Of a DNA stretch of 64,000 bases, positions 20,661 to 31,400 are shown one piece after another. This stretch comes from Seminavis robusta (Eukaryota; Bacillariophyta; Bacillariophyceae; Naviculales; Naviculaceae): contig CAICTM010000099.1 in NCBI GenBank assembly GCA_903772945.1, forward strand, positions 57,353-121,352, written 5' to 3'. Made by a program: the position numbers and the translations under genes. Under the pieces are notes generated by a model. It was not told where the DNA came from. It saw nothing but the letters and a program-made list of their open reading frames with translations, and made no database searches. Within the stretch, counting starts at the first letter, position 1. Each line of letters starts with the position of its first letter.

Positions 20661-21130
20661 TGCTACATCATCACCAAAGACCAGGTGCAACACAATAAAA
20701 AAACCACATATGCTCGACTTGTAACCGAAGACCGCCCACACAAATTGGTAAAGAAACGAGTCCAATGGACCGTCGAGGGCAACCGCATTGAATAAGACGG
20801 TGAAGTTTACCCAAATCCGGATTCATCCCGTAAAATGTTACTAACGGTCTATCACTCCCGATTGCCAATTTCTGTCTGAAATAAAAGATTTTTATCTAAC
20901 ACCCTGACGATAGGAATACATGCGGTATTCGTGTAGATGACATTCCCAGTGACCTATGGCGATCGACTGACTCCAATCATAAGGATACATTGTATGAATA
21001 GAAAAAGGCATGTATGGATGTACCCAGCGGACGCACCTATGGCAAGTGATAGCTATTCTAGATCAAAATGGTCACAACCAACACCACGCTCTTCACACTC
21101 CCCAGGCCTTCATGTTCCTCGGTGTAGTGA
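20661..21130 (+). pseudogene. Reverse transcriptase remnants
   Basis: The first piece (20661..20795) reads CYIITKDQVQHNKKTTYARL and ends VEGNRIE, the N-terminal part of the RVT_2-type RT in this element group. A second piece from about 20982 reads IEKGMYG, then HALHTP, matching the region after the catalytic centre (compare I-x-K-G-M-Y-G-L-P-Q-A-G and L-x-H-T-P-G-L-W). In-frame stops occur in both. The catalytic Y-x-D-D region was not found, so part of the palm domain is missing. Confidence 0.65.
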
Positions 21131-21694
21131 TTTCGATCCGTACAAGTGCCGGAATGCCCAATCATCGACACTCCAGCCCAATACAAATGAGGGACTGGCG
21201 GAAGCTTTTGTGGTCTACCTACTGGGCTACCACAGAACGTGACCTTCATTGCCGGGTACATCACCAAGAGCTAGCCGTTCTCGAACATCCAACCAAACAG
21301 AGCCCCTACTTCATACATGCACTACGCCAATTTGGAGCCGACCCCAGCTCAAACCAGCTGCACTACCCCATCTCTCCACAAAAAAAGACCACCAACAGCT
21401 CAAGAATCATAGGACCTCATATTTATGGAGGCAGCTGGACTAACTGTGTTAGTAGCTTGGGCATAGCATGCCAGACAAGGAACTGGCCATGAGGCCTGCG
21501 TAAATTCTGCTATTGCTGTTCCCACAGACGCCCAGTAGTACTGCAACGCGGCTGTCCTATCATTCACCCCAGTGATGATCTACCTCTGAACGAGCCACGT
21601 ATAGCAGTGGAGGCCATTCATCCTATTGACTAACATAAAAACCAAACCAGTCCAACCAGCGGACAGCTCATCCCACAACGGAGCCATCCCTAAT

Positions 21695-21985
21695 ATCAGC
21701 TCCATTGCTACCATGGTGTTCCTCAGTACGGAAGCAGAATGGCAGTCTTACTACAATGCCGGGAGTTTGCACTCGCACAACTTGGACGACATGGGCCCAT
21801 CCACAACCAGCCACCCCCGTTCCAAAACCGACAACGAGGTTGGCCGTTGGACTCGCCCTTAACACAGTCAAACAACAGACGATCCAAAGCAATCGATCAT
21901 GCGCTTATATTGGATCAGAGATCGCTTACAACAGGGCCAATTCCAAGTATATTGGCGCCCTGGAAAAGAGAATGATGCTGAATAG
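21695..21985 (+). pseudogene. RNase H remnant at the end of pol
   Basis: Pieces in different frames: STEAEWQSYYNAG (about 21710), ALNTVKQ, RRSKAIDHAL and QGQFQVYWRPGKENDAE (21932..21982) followed by a TAG. These correspond to the Copia RNase H order S-x-A-E-A-E-x-x-A-L, NxTVKQRRSKAIDM, and QFxVYWxPGxxNxADY. At least one frameshift lies between VKQ and RRSKAID. Confidence 0.7.
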
Positions 21986-22080
21986 CATGTCCAGCCAGCA
22001 GCATATCTCGGATAGACTCACACTTAGTCAAACGCGGTCACGCTATCTTCCGCCCTTACTGCAGTTAGAGGCTGTAGGCG

Positions 22081-22241
22081 TGCTTGGTGATTCGGCCGTC
22101 TGACGGTATGCTCCTCCACCGTCCGGTTCCGGAATCTAGCCTCCACTCATCTACAGATCCAGAGACAACAAAGTAGCTTTTCCTCATAATCTTATAACAT
22201 CATTCGTAATACATCTATCGCTACCTTTAGTCTCTTCAACA
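22081..22241 (+). repeat. 3' LTR
   Basis: Begins TGCTTGGTGATTC and ends CTTCAACA. It carries the same internal segment as the 5' LTR, including atcttataacatc. It is followed by the ATATC target duplication at 22242..22246. Confidence 0.85.
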
Positions 22242-22246
22242 ATATC

Positions 22247-22671
22247 TACCATCTTCAATAATTTTGGTAGAGACCGGCTGAGTACATGTACTACCAGTTC
22301 ATGTACATTATAAAATGCAGCAAAAGTGATGAGAACACTACCGGTAGCTAGTCTAATAATAAGTCTTGGATCCACGGGTGGAGATTAAAGAATCAAAGGA
22401 GCGGTACCAAACGAAAAAGTGCGGGAATGCACTTTGACAGGACAAATTTTTGTAAAGCGGCTCCGGGCCAAGCTTCAAGGGATGAAAGAGAGGGAGAGAT
22501 CTTGAGAACTCGAGCTTCTCAGGCTCGGTGAAGACTGGCTAGCTAGCTCAGAACTTTGGAGAGCCAAACTTGGCACCTTAGATTGGTTCGTATCAGGTGC
22601 TACTGTACCGGTAGTATGATATCGGTAGACGAGGGAGTTCAGAGGCTAGAGTAATATGTTATGAATGTAGT
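22247..22671. other. Intergenic region
   Basis: Between the retrotransposon and the ankyrin gene's stop. It contains two TACCGGTA palindromes (around 22339 and 22608) and a GCTAGCTAGC run. No gene seen. Confidence 0.5.
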
Positions 22672-23781
22672 CTAATCAAAGCTGGCTGCTCTTTTCATCA
22701 GGGCTTGAAGTCGTTCTTGTGCATCATCCAACTGGTGCCGTGCATTGTGGTAGGCGCTTTCTTTGACTTGGTGAAGCAAGAAGGCTTGTTCGTCTCGAAG
22801 GAACTGGCACCACTGTTCACAAATGCCTTGGGGGATATACTGAAAAGCGGTAAATCCCCTTTTGTCCTTGATGAAAAGCAATTCTGGTGCCTGACTCAGG
22901 ATGTACTTCATAAGCCCAAAGTCTGGCTTATTAGTCCAACATAAATCATGCAGGGGAGTTCGACCAGCGTCATCTCGAACTCGAAGAGGTACTTTCGCGT
23001 CGTCAACCAGAAACTTGATGATCTCGAGCTGCCCTGACCTGCAGGCGAAATGGATCATGCTTTCGCCATGCTGATTGCAAGTATCGAAGGAAATACCCTG
23101 TCCGTGCAGTTGCTTCACTGCTGAAAGTTGGTCACTGCGAATAGCGTGGGTAGCCTTCTCCGTGTACCCAGCGAGCCGGTCCGGGGTAATGGCAGTAAAC
23201 TTCTTCTCCCATGTCTCGCTCTTGAGGGCCGAATCACAGACACCATGTAGGACTTCGCGGAGGCACTCTGCTGGGGTTTGATGGCTAGCTTCGACACTCT
23301 CCGCCTCCGTACTTTGCTTCGGAACAGGTGCCGATTCCAGGGTCAAAGCTCGTCGCATGCGAAGTTTGACCCGCCTGTCTTGTTCTCGGGAAAGGACACT
23401 AGTTGCAGTTGCAGAGCGTTGCACTCTGGGGCTCCTAGTGGGCTTGGGACTCCGGTTGGGCTTGGGGCTCCTGCTACTCCTGCTCGACCGGCGGTTTTCA
23501 CTTCTGGTTGACCTAAGACTCCCACTTTTAGTGGACGAATCAGAGGATGTAGACACAGAGAGCAGGCTGTTCTGCCTCTTTATCTTGCGTTTTTCATCAT
23601 AACAGAGAAGCAAGTCCTTCTCGAGCTCATCAAACTCGACCAGATCTTCCTCAATGATTTCAGATGCCTCGCTGTAATCCTCTACGTCAGGCAACGATGT
23701 GTTGTCGGTGGCAGCTGTGGAGATGCTAGTGCGATCTTTGGGCTCACAGCAAACGAGAGTTTGGGCAGTGGTGGTGGCCAT
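22672..23781 (-). CDS. Ankyrin-repeat protein
   Basis: Intronless, 369 residues. The N-terminal half is disordered: acidic at 33-58, then Arg/Ser-rich at 80-125 with repeated R-S-P-K-P units. Ankyrin repeats lie at about 215-320: AVKQLHGQGISFDTCNQHGE, MIHFACRSGQLEIIKFLVDD, GRTPLHDLC. The following stretch (FGLMKYILSQAPELLF, GFTAFQYI) is a degenerate repeat. There is no signal peptide or membrane segment. Short ankyrin proteins of this shape with a stop soon after the repeats are abundant in diatoms; the partner is unknown. Confidence 0.8.
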   Translation of the reverse strand: MATTTAQTLVCCEPKDRTSISTAATDNTSLPDVEDYSEASEIIEEDLVEFDELEKDLLLCYDEKRKIKRQNSLLSVSTSSDSSTKSGSLRSTRSENRRSSRSSRSPKPNRSPKPTRSPRVQRSATATSVLSREQDRRVKLRMRRALTLESAPVPKQSTEAESVEASHQTPAECLREVLHGVCDSALKSETWEKKFTAITPDRLAGYTEKATHAIRSDQLSAVKQLHGQGISFDTCNQHGESMIHFACRSGQLEIIKFLVDDAKVPLRVRDDAGRTPLHDLCWTNKPDFGLMKYILSQAPELLFIKDKRGFTAFQYIPQGICEQWCQFLRDEQAFLLHQVKESAYHNARHQLDDAQERLQALMKRAASFD

Positions 23782-25566
23782 TGTCGTCTGTTGGTAATAA
23801 GGTGGCTTCTTGGGGTTTGGTTAAGAAAAAAAGTGCTTACAAGAATTGTGAGACGAAAGTGTTGTTGGTTGCAGGCAATCCATGGAGATAGCTTCGGAGA
23901 CTCGCCAGGAATCGAATCCAGAATGGGGGTACGAACTGCTCAGGTGTGCCACATCAGTTGGCTGGGATCACTCTTCGTCGTCATTGGACTTTCGATTGAA
24001 TGGCAGTAGATGGGAGTTCAATAGCTGTTCAATATTCACGAATATTACACGTAAGTGTACATTTATTTGGTTACGAGTACTACTGGTAGCTAGCTAGTAG
24101 AGTACATTTCGTACCGAACTCCAGAACTCCAGAGTCCAGAGTACCAATGTTACTGGTGCATCGGTGCATCGTATTACGACATTATGACCTTTACTGTAGG
24201 AGTATTGAACTGGTACCAAATTCGGTACTGTGATACTCACTACTCAGTACATAGTACAATGTACTACTAGTACTCGAGTACCGGTATGCATACCAAGTCC
24301 TGTATTAATACTTAATACTAGTACCTACTAGTAATAGCTTACCTACTCTACTATTATACTCCGAGTTTAAGAGTAGCTACGGTAGTAGAGGAGATACATA
24401 CTTTAGTACATGTATTAAAATTGTGGGAAGGGGAAGTTCTGGAGCTCTCATGGTTGTTAAATCTCATTTTTGAACTGTACCTGGTATTAATAGCTGACGC
24501 AGTCCCCAACGAACTGATGCTGTTCTTAGTGTACACCAGCACACAGCACACAGCGGTGCCAGCGGGCCAGCCAAGAAGACTTGACTCGACTCCAAAGAAG
24601 CCAGAACGGAAAACGACGTTCGTATTCATTTTCGCTTGAGTAGAAGAGTAATTTACATGACCAGTGAAATCTACAACAAGGTGACCATCGACCACTGGTT
24701 GACGTTTGACCAAGGCAATTGTGTGGGATGAACGAAACAGCAACTTCATGTACATGACATTGTGTACGAGTACATGTACTGGTCATTGAATTACCGAGTA
24801 CATTGGCTGATCGTCGTTTGCTTTCGGAGGATGCAGCTGGATGCTGTAGTTTGGGCCTACGGACTACGGAGTATCACTCGGACTGGATGCTCCAATTGTG
24901 AAGATTCCAATTGCACTGGGCAAATCAGAGGCCTGAGCAAATCCAAGATCTTGGAGCCTCCTGCCCGTTGCAGTTTTTGTTCATCAAGATGTGGCCTTGG
25001 TTGCTGTAGAAAATGTGAAAGCAAACGGAACTGGTTAGTGGACTGGTGCTGCTACTTGTCCTCTCGCAAGGTGTGGTACCGGTACCAACCGGCCGCCGGC
25101 AACTACAACAACGCGGCATGTACTGGTGGTATCTATAGCCAACTTGTAGCACTAATATCGTACAAGCAAAGAGGTCACCAACTCCAGCAAGCTTTCCGGG
25201 AGCGGATCTTCCTTGGTCGATAAGAACGTCTCGAACAGATTGAGAGGCTCCATTACATGCATACATACGGTGTGCCCTGGCTTGCTGCCTTGGTCGAGCA
25301 CCCTTTCTGATTTGCTTGGCCGTCTGCACCTGAGCTGTCTCGAAGGGCGCTTCGATTCCCTTGTCCCCCAGACTGTCACTCGGAAGCGTGGTGCTGACCT
25401 CGAAAGGTGCTGGCTTGAATGATTCGATCCGGAGATACTATTATGATTGCAGCCGGATCTATCAGGTTCATCTTTTGAGCCTTCTCGCAAAGGTTTAGCA
25501 CATTGGGTCGTAATGCGCTGTTGTGTTTTATTCAATGAAGGATCATTGTATTCTTAAATAGGCGAT
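23782..25566. other. Intergenic region rich in GTAC/TACCGGTA palindromes
   Basis: About 1.8 kb. The segment 24080-24420 is packed with GTACTAGTAC, TACTAGTA, GAGTACC and related GTAC palindromes. Two overlapping minus-strand frames at 24925..25535 are open for more than 100 codons but show no domain and no clear splicing, so I do not call them as a gene. Confidence 0.5.
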
Positions 25567-27165
25567 CTACTTTCTGCTTAGTCTCAAACTTTTTTGTTCT
25601 TCTCGCATCAGCAAGACTGCAAGCAGCAAAATCATGGCTGCACTGCCCACTCCAACGCCCAAAGCCGCCCATTGCCAACTGGTACTGCTAGTTTCCTCGT
25701 CGAGGGTAACGCAAGCAGCCGCATCCTTTCGGTACTCATTGATGTTGGGATCCCAGAGGCCACCAACTTGCGTGCAGGTGATACCCATGCACTCATAATG
25801 ACGCTCCAGAGCTTGCTTGATAGCGACGTAGTCTCGCTGATCCGAGGTGTAAGCCAACTGTTCCTGGACCATAGCAGCGTCACTCTCGCTGCAATTGTGA
25901 AGAATGGGAACTACGGATGCCGCAAAGGCGGCTGCTTCACCCTTGGCCATATCCCTGGATTCCTCGTCCTCTGCATACATGCTCTGATAGGTTGCCCGCA
26001 ACAAGCCTTGAACCAGAGGTACCGTAATGAGACCCACAATCTCTTGGACGTAGAAACGTGTCTCAGCACACTTTTCCGCCATTAAAAGTTCTACGGCGGA
26101 ATCTGATAGGGAGAAAACTTCTTGGTTCACATAGGATAGCCCCGTCGTGACATCACCGCTAGCGCCACATGTCTTGAAGTCTTTACAGAGATCGTCCGCC
26201 AAGGCATACGCCAACACTCCATCACCCAAACCATCATCACCTTCTAGAGATCCCGTGTAGAAGGCGATGCCTTCGTCCCAAGCATTAACTTTATCAGCAT
26301 TGCATTGATCCGAAGCACATCCCTTGTTGCAATCATCCAGAGCATCTTCAAATTCCCGTATCACGTACATCCATACATTCATATTGAGAGTAGCCACTTG
26401 AATGGCCTTGTGCAGTGCTGGCTGGGAATATGGACGAAAGTCCACATTGCCCATTGAAAACTTCGTTTCCCGTTTTTCAAAGGCTGCCATGATCCATTGA
26501 TTCCCATAATCAAACTCTCCAAAGTAGTTGAGGTACTTTGCATAATCCACGTAGGGACATTGAGGTCCACATTTACCCATTTTCTTTTCTGCGCCTGTGC
26601 TGAACCCGGCCAATGTACGACCATTCTTATTATCAGTTTCAGGGTTGTAGGTATAAGGTAGAGCTGCACTCTGGATACCCTCCAAACTAACAGTCCCCAA
26701 GGCCGTCAGACACCCATGCAGGACCGGTTCCGGGTTTTTGCCCACCTGGCAAAAGGAGTACTCGGATTGGATATCACTGGTAGCGTAACGCAGTTTCAAT
26801 TCAGTTGCTCCAGCTTCAAAATCTGAATAGGCGTAGAGCGTGACGGGTTCTCCGCCAATGCTGGTCCCCACAAAGGCAGTGTTCTTGTTGATTTTGCCAG
26901 TCGTCTGCTGCAGTGTGATGGCAGCATACGACTTGGAGTGAGCTCCCTTTTGGTAGACCAAAGAGGCTTGTGTGAGGTTTTGCGCCTCCAACAACCATGT
27001 CATCAGTTGCTGATCCAGGTCGAGGGCCGCATGGTCCGTCACTTGATAAGCTGGCTTGTATCCAGCAATCACTTCTCCGTTGATCACAATGTCATGGTGG
27101 TCAACAAGCAGAAGGAGGGACAGGGAAAACGACAAAAGATTCAAGGATATCTGAAGGACACCCAT
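25567..27165 (-). CDS. FEA1/H43-like low-iron-inducible surface protein
   Basis: Intronless, 532 residues. The N-terminus (MGVLQISLNLLSFSLSLLLL) is a signal peptide. The central region matches the FEA1/H43 (Fe-assimilation, high-CO2-induced periplasmic) family: YFGEFDYGNQWIMAAFEKRE, YVIREFEDALDDC, NAWDEGIAFYTGSLEG and LADDLCKDFKTC. Cys residues are numerous, as expected for a secreted fold. Unlike Chlamydomonas FEA1, which is periplasmic, this protein ends in a hydrophobic helix (about 500-520) and a short basic tail, so it is probably a type I protein anchored at the surface. Family members are induced by iron limitation in algae; binding of iron is inferred, and no regulatory site was identified upstream. 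Confidence 0.75.
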   Translation of the reverse strand: MGVLQISLNLLSFSLSLLLLVDHHDIVINGEVIAGYKPAYQVTDHAALDLDQQLMTWLLEAQNLTQASLVYQKGAHSKSYAAITLQQTTGKINKNTAFVGTSIGGEPVTLYAYSDFEAGATELKLRYATSDIQSEYSFCQVGKNPEPVLHGCLTALGTVSLEGIQSAALPYTYNPETDNKNGRTLAGFSTGAEKKMGKCGPQCPYVDYAKYLNYFGEFDYGNQWIMAAFEKRETKFSMGNVDFRPYSQPALHKAIQVATLNMNVWMYVIREFEDALDDCNKGCASDQCNADKVNAWDEGIAFYTGSLEGDDGLGDGVLAYALADDLCKDFKTCGASGDVTTGLSYVNQEVFSLSDSAVELLMAEKCAETRFYVQEIVGLITVPLVQGLLRATYQSMYAEDEESRDMAKGEAAAFAASVVPILHNCSESDAAMVQEQLAYTSDQRDYVAIKQALERHYECMGITCTQVGGLWDPNINEYRKDAAACVTLDEETSSTSWQWAALGVGVGSAAMILLLAVLLMREEQKSLRLSRK

Positions 27166-28418
27166 CTCGAATGGATGATTGAAGCCAAGAAGGATTCGTT
27201 AAAAGAAAATTTAATGTATGTGTTGAAGGTTGCCAATTGCCAAGCGTGGGCTCTTGCAATCTTGCAATGCTACTAGTACGCGTAGACTCTTGGAACTTCG
27301 TCAGAGCTTTCGATGTCCAAGTTGGACCCTACCGGTAAACAAACAAACCACTTTTTCTGGGTTGGTTGGGGGAGCTGTCGGTGGCCATTTGCCAGTGGTG
27401 AAATCGGATGTTCGTGACATGTATTACCATGTTCCGGAAGTCGAGTCATCTGAGCCTCTGAGTACGGATATTGTACAGTACACGTGTACCTGATGCCCTT
27501 GTCCCGATCCAGCGTTAATTCCAAGTGTGACTGGAAAGAAGACATAGGTGTGCTCTTTGAGAAACTATAAAACATGAGAGCTATTCTAGTTTTAAGAAAT
27601 AATGAATAATGGGAGGGATGACAATTAGGCTACGTACTGGTACCGGTAATCAAATTATTAATAGTGTCACTCAGCACTCAGACAAGTAAGTGTTTCTTTT
27701 CGGAGAGGTAAAGCCCAGATTCAATTGTTTGTAGAGGATTTAAAGATCAGGCATCCAATAACCAAAGAGTCTTTCCTTTATCTCCCAACAATCACCGGGC
27801 ATTCTAACTTCCAAAACTGGTCGAAAACGTTAAACCTTTTCTGTTAAATTGTGACTTATAACCATCGCTTTGGCTATAACGGAACTTCCCCAAAGCTCCC
27901 CAAAGTTCCCCTACGGGAAGTCCTTGGAACTTGTAGTTCGATGAATACATGTTAGATCCAGTTATTCATTGGTTAACCACTTCACCACTGAGCCACTGAG
28001 CACATGAGCGTATTAATAGCAGGCCTAGCTAGTACTGTTAGTTTGTGAATTACTTGTGACTGACTCTCTGGCTGTTACGTAACTGCCCCACTGCCCCCAA
28101 AAAACCACGGAACAGCTGGGAACCGGAATGAAGTCTGTTATTACCGCTTTGGCACTCCCGCTGACCACTACTGCGTGTACACTACCGGTACAGTGGAGGC
28201 AGGCTACTAATTACTGTACTGTAAAGGTACTCAGCGCTTGAGTAGTACCGGTAGGCAAGTTACGTGGAACCGCGGTGCTGTGCGCTAGCTAGTACTGTAC
28301 GGCCAACAGTCCCACATACATCGATCCAAGATCGTTGACGCTGCGAATGCATGTTCATCATTATTTATTTTCGCGCACAGGTAGTGGTACATCCTTCTCT
28401 ACTCAAAAAACTGCAAGG
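27166..28418. other. Divergent intergenic region
   Basis: About 1.25 kb between the divergent FEA1-like and cyclase-PDE genes. It contains four TACCGGTA sites (near 27330, 27640, 28184, 28246). No gene supported. Promoters of both neighbours should lie here. Confidence 0.5.
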
Positions 28419-31400
28419 ATGAGCAACAGCAAGAGGACGGATGAATCGCTCGAAAGCTACTCTGATGATTCCCTTTCGGGTGGAGCTGCTGAGTTCGTGG
28501 ACGATGCTAAGAGTGAGATGAGCCAATGTTCTGGTGACGAAAGCGGGGATGAGGGCAAGAAGAAGAGTTGGCTGTTTGGTTGGACCTGGAATGGGGACTC
28601 CATGAAGGTGTTCTTTTGGATGGTTGTAACCTTGGGGATGATTGGTGTCACGGCGGCAGTTGTGTTGTCTATTACCATGTCCTTTCTGAGCAAGGAAGAA
28701 GAGAATGAGTTCCACAACGCCTTCCAGCAACAAGCTAACGTCATTGCGGAGGCTACCAGCTTCCACGCAAAGACTGTCGTGGGGTCCCTAGAATCAATGT
28801 CAGATACCATCACCTCATACTCGGGATCTTCTGCTTCCAGTCGTTGGCCGTTTGTCACTGTACCTGATTTCGACCGTCGAGGACAACGAGCAAGAGTCGA
28901 CGCCTTCATCGAAATGATTGCCTTTTCGCCTCTTGTCACCTACGAAGACCGTGATCGTTGGTCCATCTTCACTGCTTACGACAGTGACTGGATCGGAGCC
29001 AATGTCACTGTGCCTCAAGACATCTACCGCCTCCATGAAGACTCGGGCCTCCCGGTCCAAGAGGACAACATCTTGATGATCCCAATCTGGCAGACCTCTC
29101 CTAAACCTCACAACTCTTCCCTCATCAACTTCAATCTTCTATCCAACAGTCTGTACTACTTCCTATTCAATGCCATGACCGAGTCCAAGCATACAGCCCT
29201 ATCAGCTGTTTATCGCCACCAGTATATGTACAACAGGCTCTTCGCTCCAGGACAGCATGACAAAAGCCACAAGACCATTCATGAAGCGCACTCATATGAC
29301 ACATCTGCTACTCTGGACAGCTCCAGCTCAGACTCTTCTGCAGATGATGTCATGATTGACTCTCTTAGTGCAGCTGACTTCCCACACAGTGTCCTCATGG
29401 CTCCCGTTTATGACAGCTTCAACACCAGTAACCAATCTCTTGCCGGAGTTATCCACGGCATTCTTCCCTGGGACAAATACCTCACTGAACTACTTCCGCC
29501 CGGGGAAAGGGGCATTCATTGCATACTCAAGAACAGTTGTGGGCAAGCCTTTTCCTTTCAGATCAATGGACCTCAAGCTAACTTTCTGGGTGAGGGGGAT
29601 CTCCACAACCCAAAGTACGACAATTTGGTACAAGAGGTCGACTTTGGGTCCACCTTTTTGGGAAAGGAGACAAGGACTTACCGCCAGTGCTTTTACACGC
29701 TGGCTGTCTACCCCACAGAAGAGTTTGAAGCAAAGTTTCATTCTGAGGACAAGCAAAAGTTTATGGCCATACTTGCTGCTGTCTTCTCAGCCTTGGCCAT
29801 CTTCTTCTTTATCTTTGTTTGGTTCGTCCAACGCAGACAGCAAAAAGTCATGAGTGTGGCCGTTCGGACCAATAGTATTCTTTCCAATCTGTTCCCAGAC
29901 AATGTAAGAGATCGAATCATGCAGCAAGCTGAAGCACAGGCCAATCGGGAAATGGATGGGGACAGTATGACAGGACATGATTCCAATAGCAATCTCAAGT
30001 CACTCCTACAAGAACCCGCCTTTGTCCCAGGAATGGTCATCCGAAAGAGCGTTCGGGGCAGCATCAGTGGCAGTATGAGGGGAAATCCTGTTCCTGGTAT
30101 TACCATCCTGCAGGATTCCCCGATTGCAGATCTATATCCAGATTGCACAGTTCTCTTTGCAGACATTGTTGGATTCACTGCCTGGTCCAGTACGCGGGAT
30201 CCTTCGCAGGTCTTTGTCCTGCTTGAAACTCTCTATGGTGCTTTCGACGCCATTGCAAAACGCCGCAGAGTCTTCAAAGGTAAGATTGCCCCATTTCTGC
30301 TTTCTTGCGCTATTATCTATCTTTCAGCCTTCTAACCCTTGCATCCTTGCTTTGCGGAACTGTAGTGGAAACTGTAAGCTCCCGGTTCAAAAAGTGGTGC
30401 TTGTTTTGTCTGCAGTCCCTTTGTCTCAATTTTCCTCTTTGTATTTGTTCCATCATGACATGTGCTACACTAATTCTAGATTGGCGGTAAGCAAAACACG
30501 TGACTGATCCAATTACTGCGAAAGTGGGACCAGAATAGAATCCTAACTCCATCTATCTCGTTCTTTCAGATTGCTACGTTGCCGTGGCAGGACTACCCAT
30601 GGCCCGCCGTGATCATGCTCTTGCGATGGCGCGATTTGCCAACGATCTCATGTTTAAAAGCAACGAAGTCTTTCATCTTTTGGAGGTCACACTTGGTCCG
30701 GGAACCAGCTCTCTCAACATGCGGCTGGGGTTGCACAGGTATGCAGAAAGAGATTTTGAGCTGCCAATTTCCTGGAGCCCAACATTAACACCACCCTGTT
30801 TCTTTGGTGAACAGTGGACCTGTCACGGCTGGAGTCCTCCGTGGGGAAAAGGGGCGCTTCCAGGTCAGTTTCATTGGTGAACTGAGATCCGTGCCCTGTG
30901 GTGTTGTAGAGTGATTTGCCAATGCAGTGGTTTAACCTTGTTCTTGTTCTGTGGCACTTTGCTATATAATCTGTCCACTTAAACAGCTTTTTGGAGATAC
31001 TGGTATGTTCACCATATAGACGTTGGTATGGCATATCTCCCGCATCTTCTCATTTGCCTTCTCGCTCTCTTTGTTTAGTCAACACTGCTGCTCGTATGGA
31101 ATCAACTGCACGACCTGGCAAAGTGCAGGCGTCTCAGGCCACAGCTGATCTCCTCTTGGAAGCGGGCAAGTCCAATTGGGTGAGACAAAGATCAGACAAG
31201 GTGCACGCCAAAGGTAAAGGCGAGATGACTACCTTCTGGGTTCATGTGAGAGCTTCCGAAGGTGAATCACAATCATTTCACAGTGGCGACTCAAGCGAAA
31301 AGCCCTCAGACGACCCTTTTGCGAGCACTCGTAACACGACATGCGGATCACTCCCGAAGGCGGCGCTCAATTCTTGCAAGAGAGAACTCTCAGTCAAGCA

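Larger units (their letters stand above)
17029..22246 (+). mobile_element. Copia-like LTR retrotransposon, complete ends but broken coding region
   Basis: A 5.2-kb element flanked by the 5-bp target duplication ATATC (17029..17033 and 22242..22246). It has TG...CA direct repeats of 151 and 161 bp. Inside, in order: a leader minisatellite, Gag remnant, DSAAT protease remnant, a possible integrase remnant, reverse transcriptase pieces and an RNase H end, all interrupted by stops and frameshifts. The protease-integrase-RT-RNase H order is that of Ty1/Copia. Phrases such as TKDQ...YARLV and QVYWRPGKEN are typical of a Copia-like group found in diatoms. No intact long ORF remains, so the copy is not autonomous. 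Confidence 0.85.

Noticed and set aside
24925-25535. Overlapping minus-strand frames of 127 and 134 codons next to the FEA1-like gene
   Set aside because: No domain, no convincing splice sites and low-complexity composition; the segment may be a 3' extension or chance.
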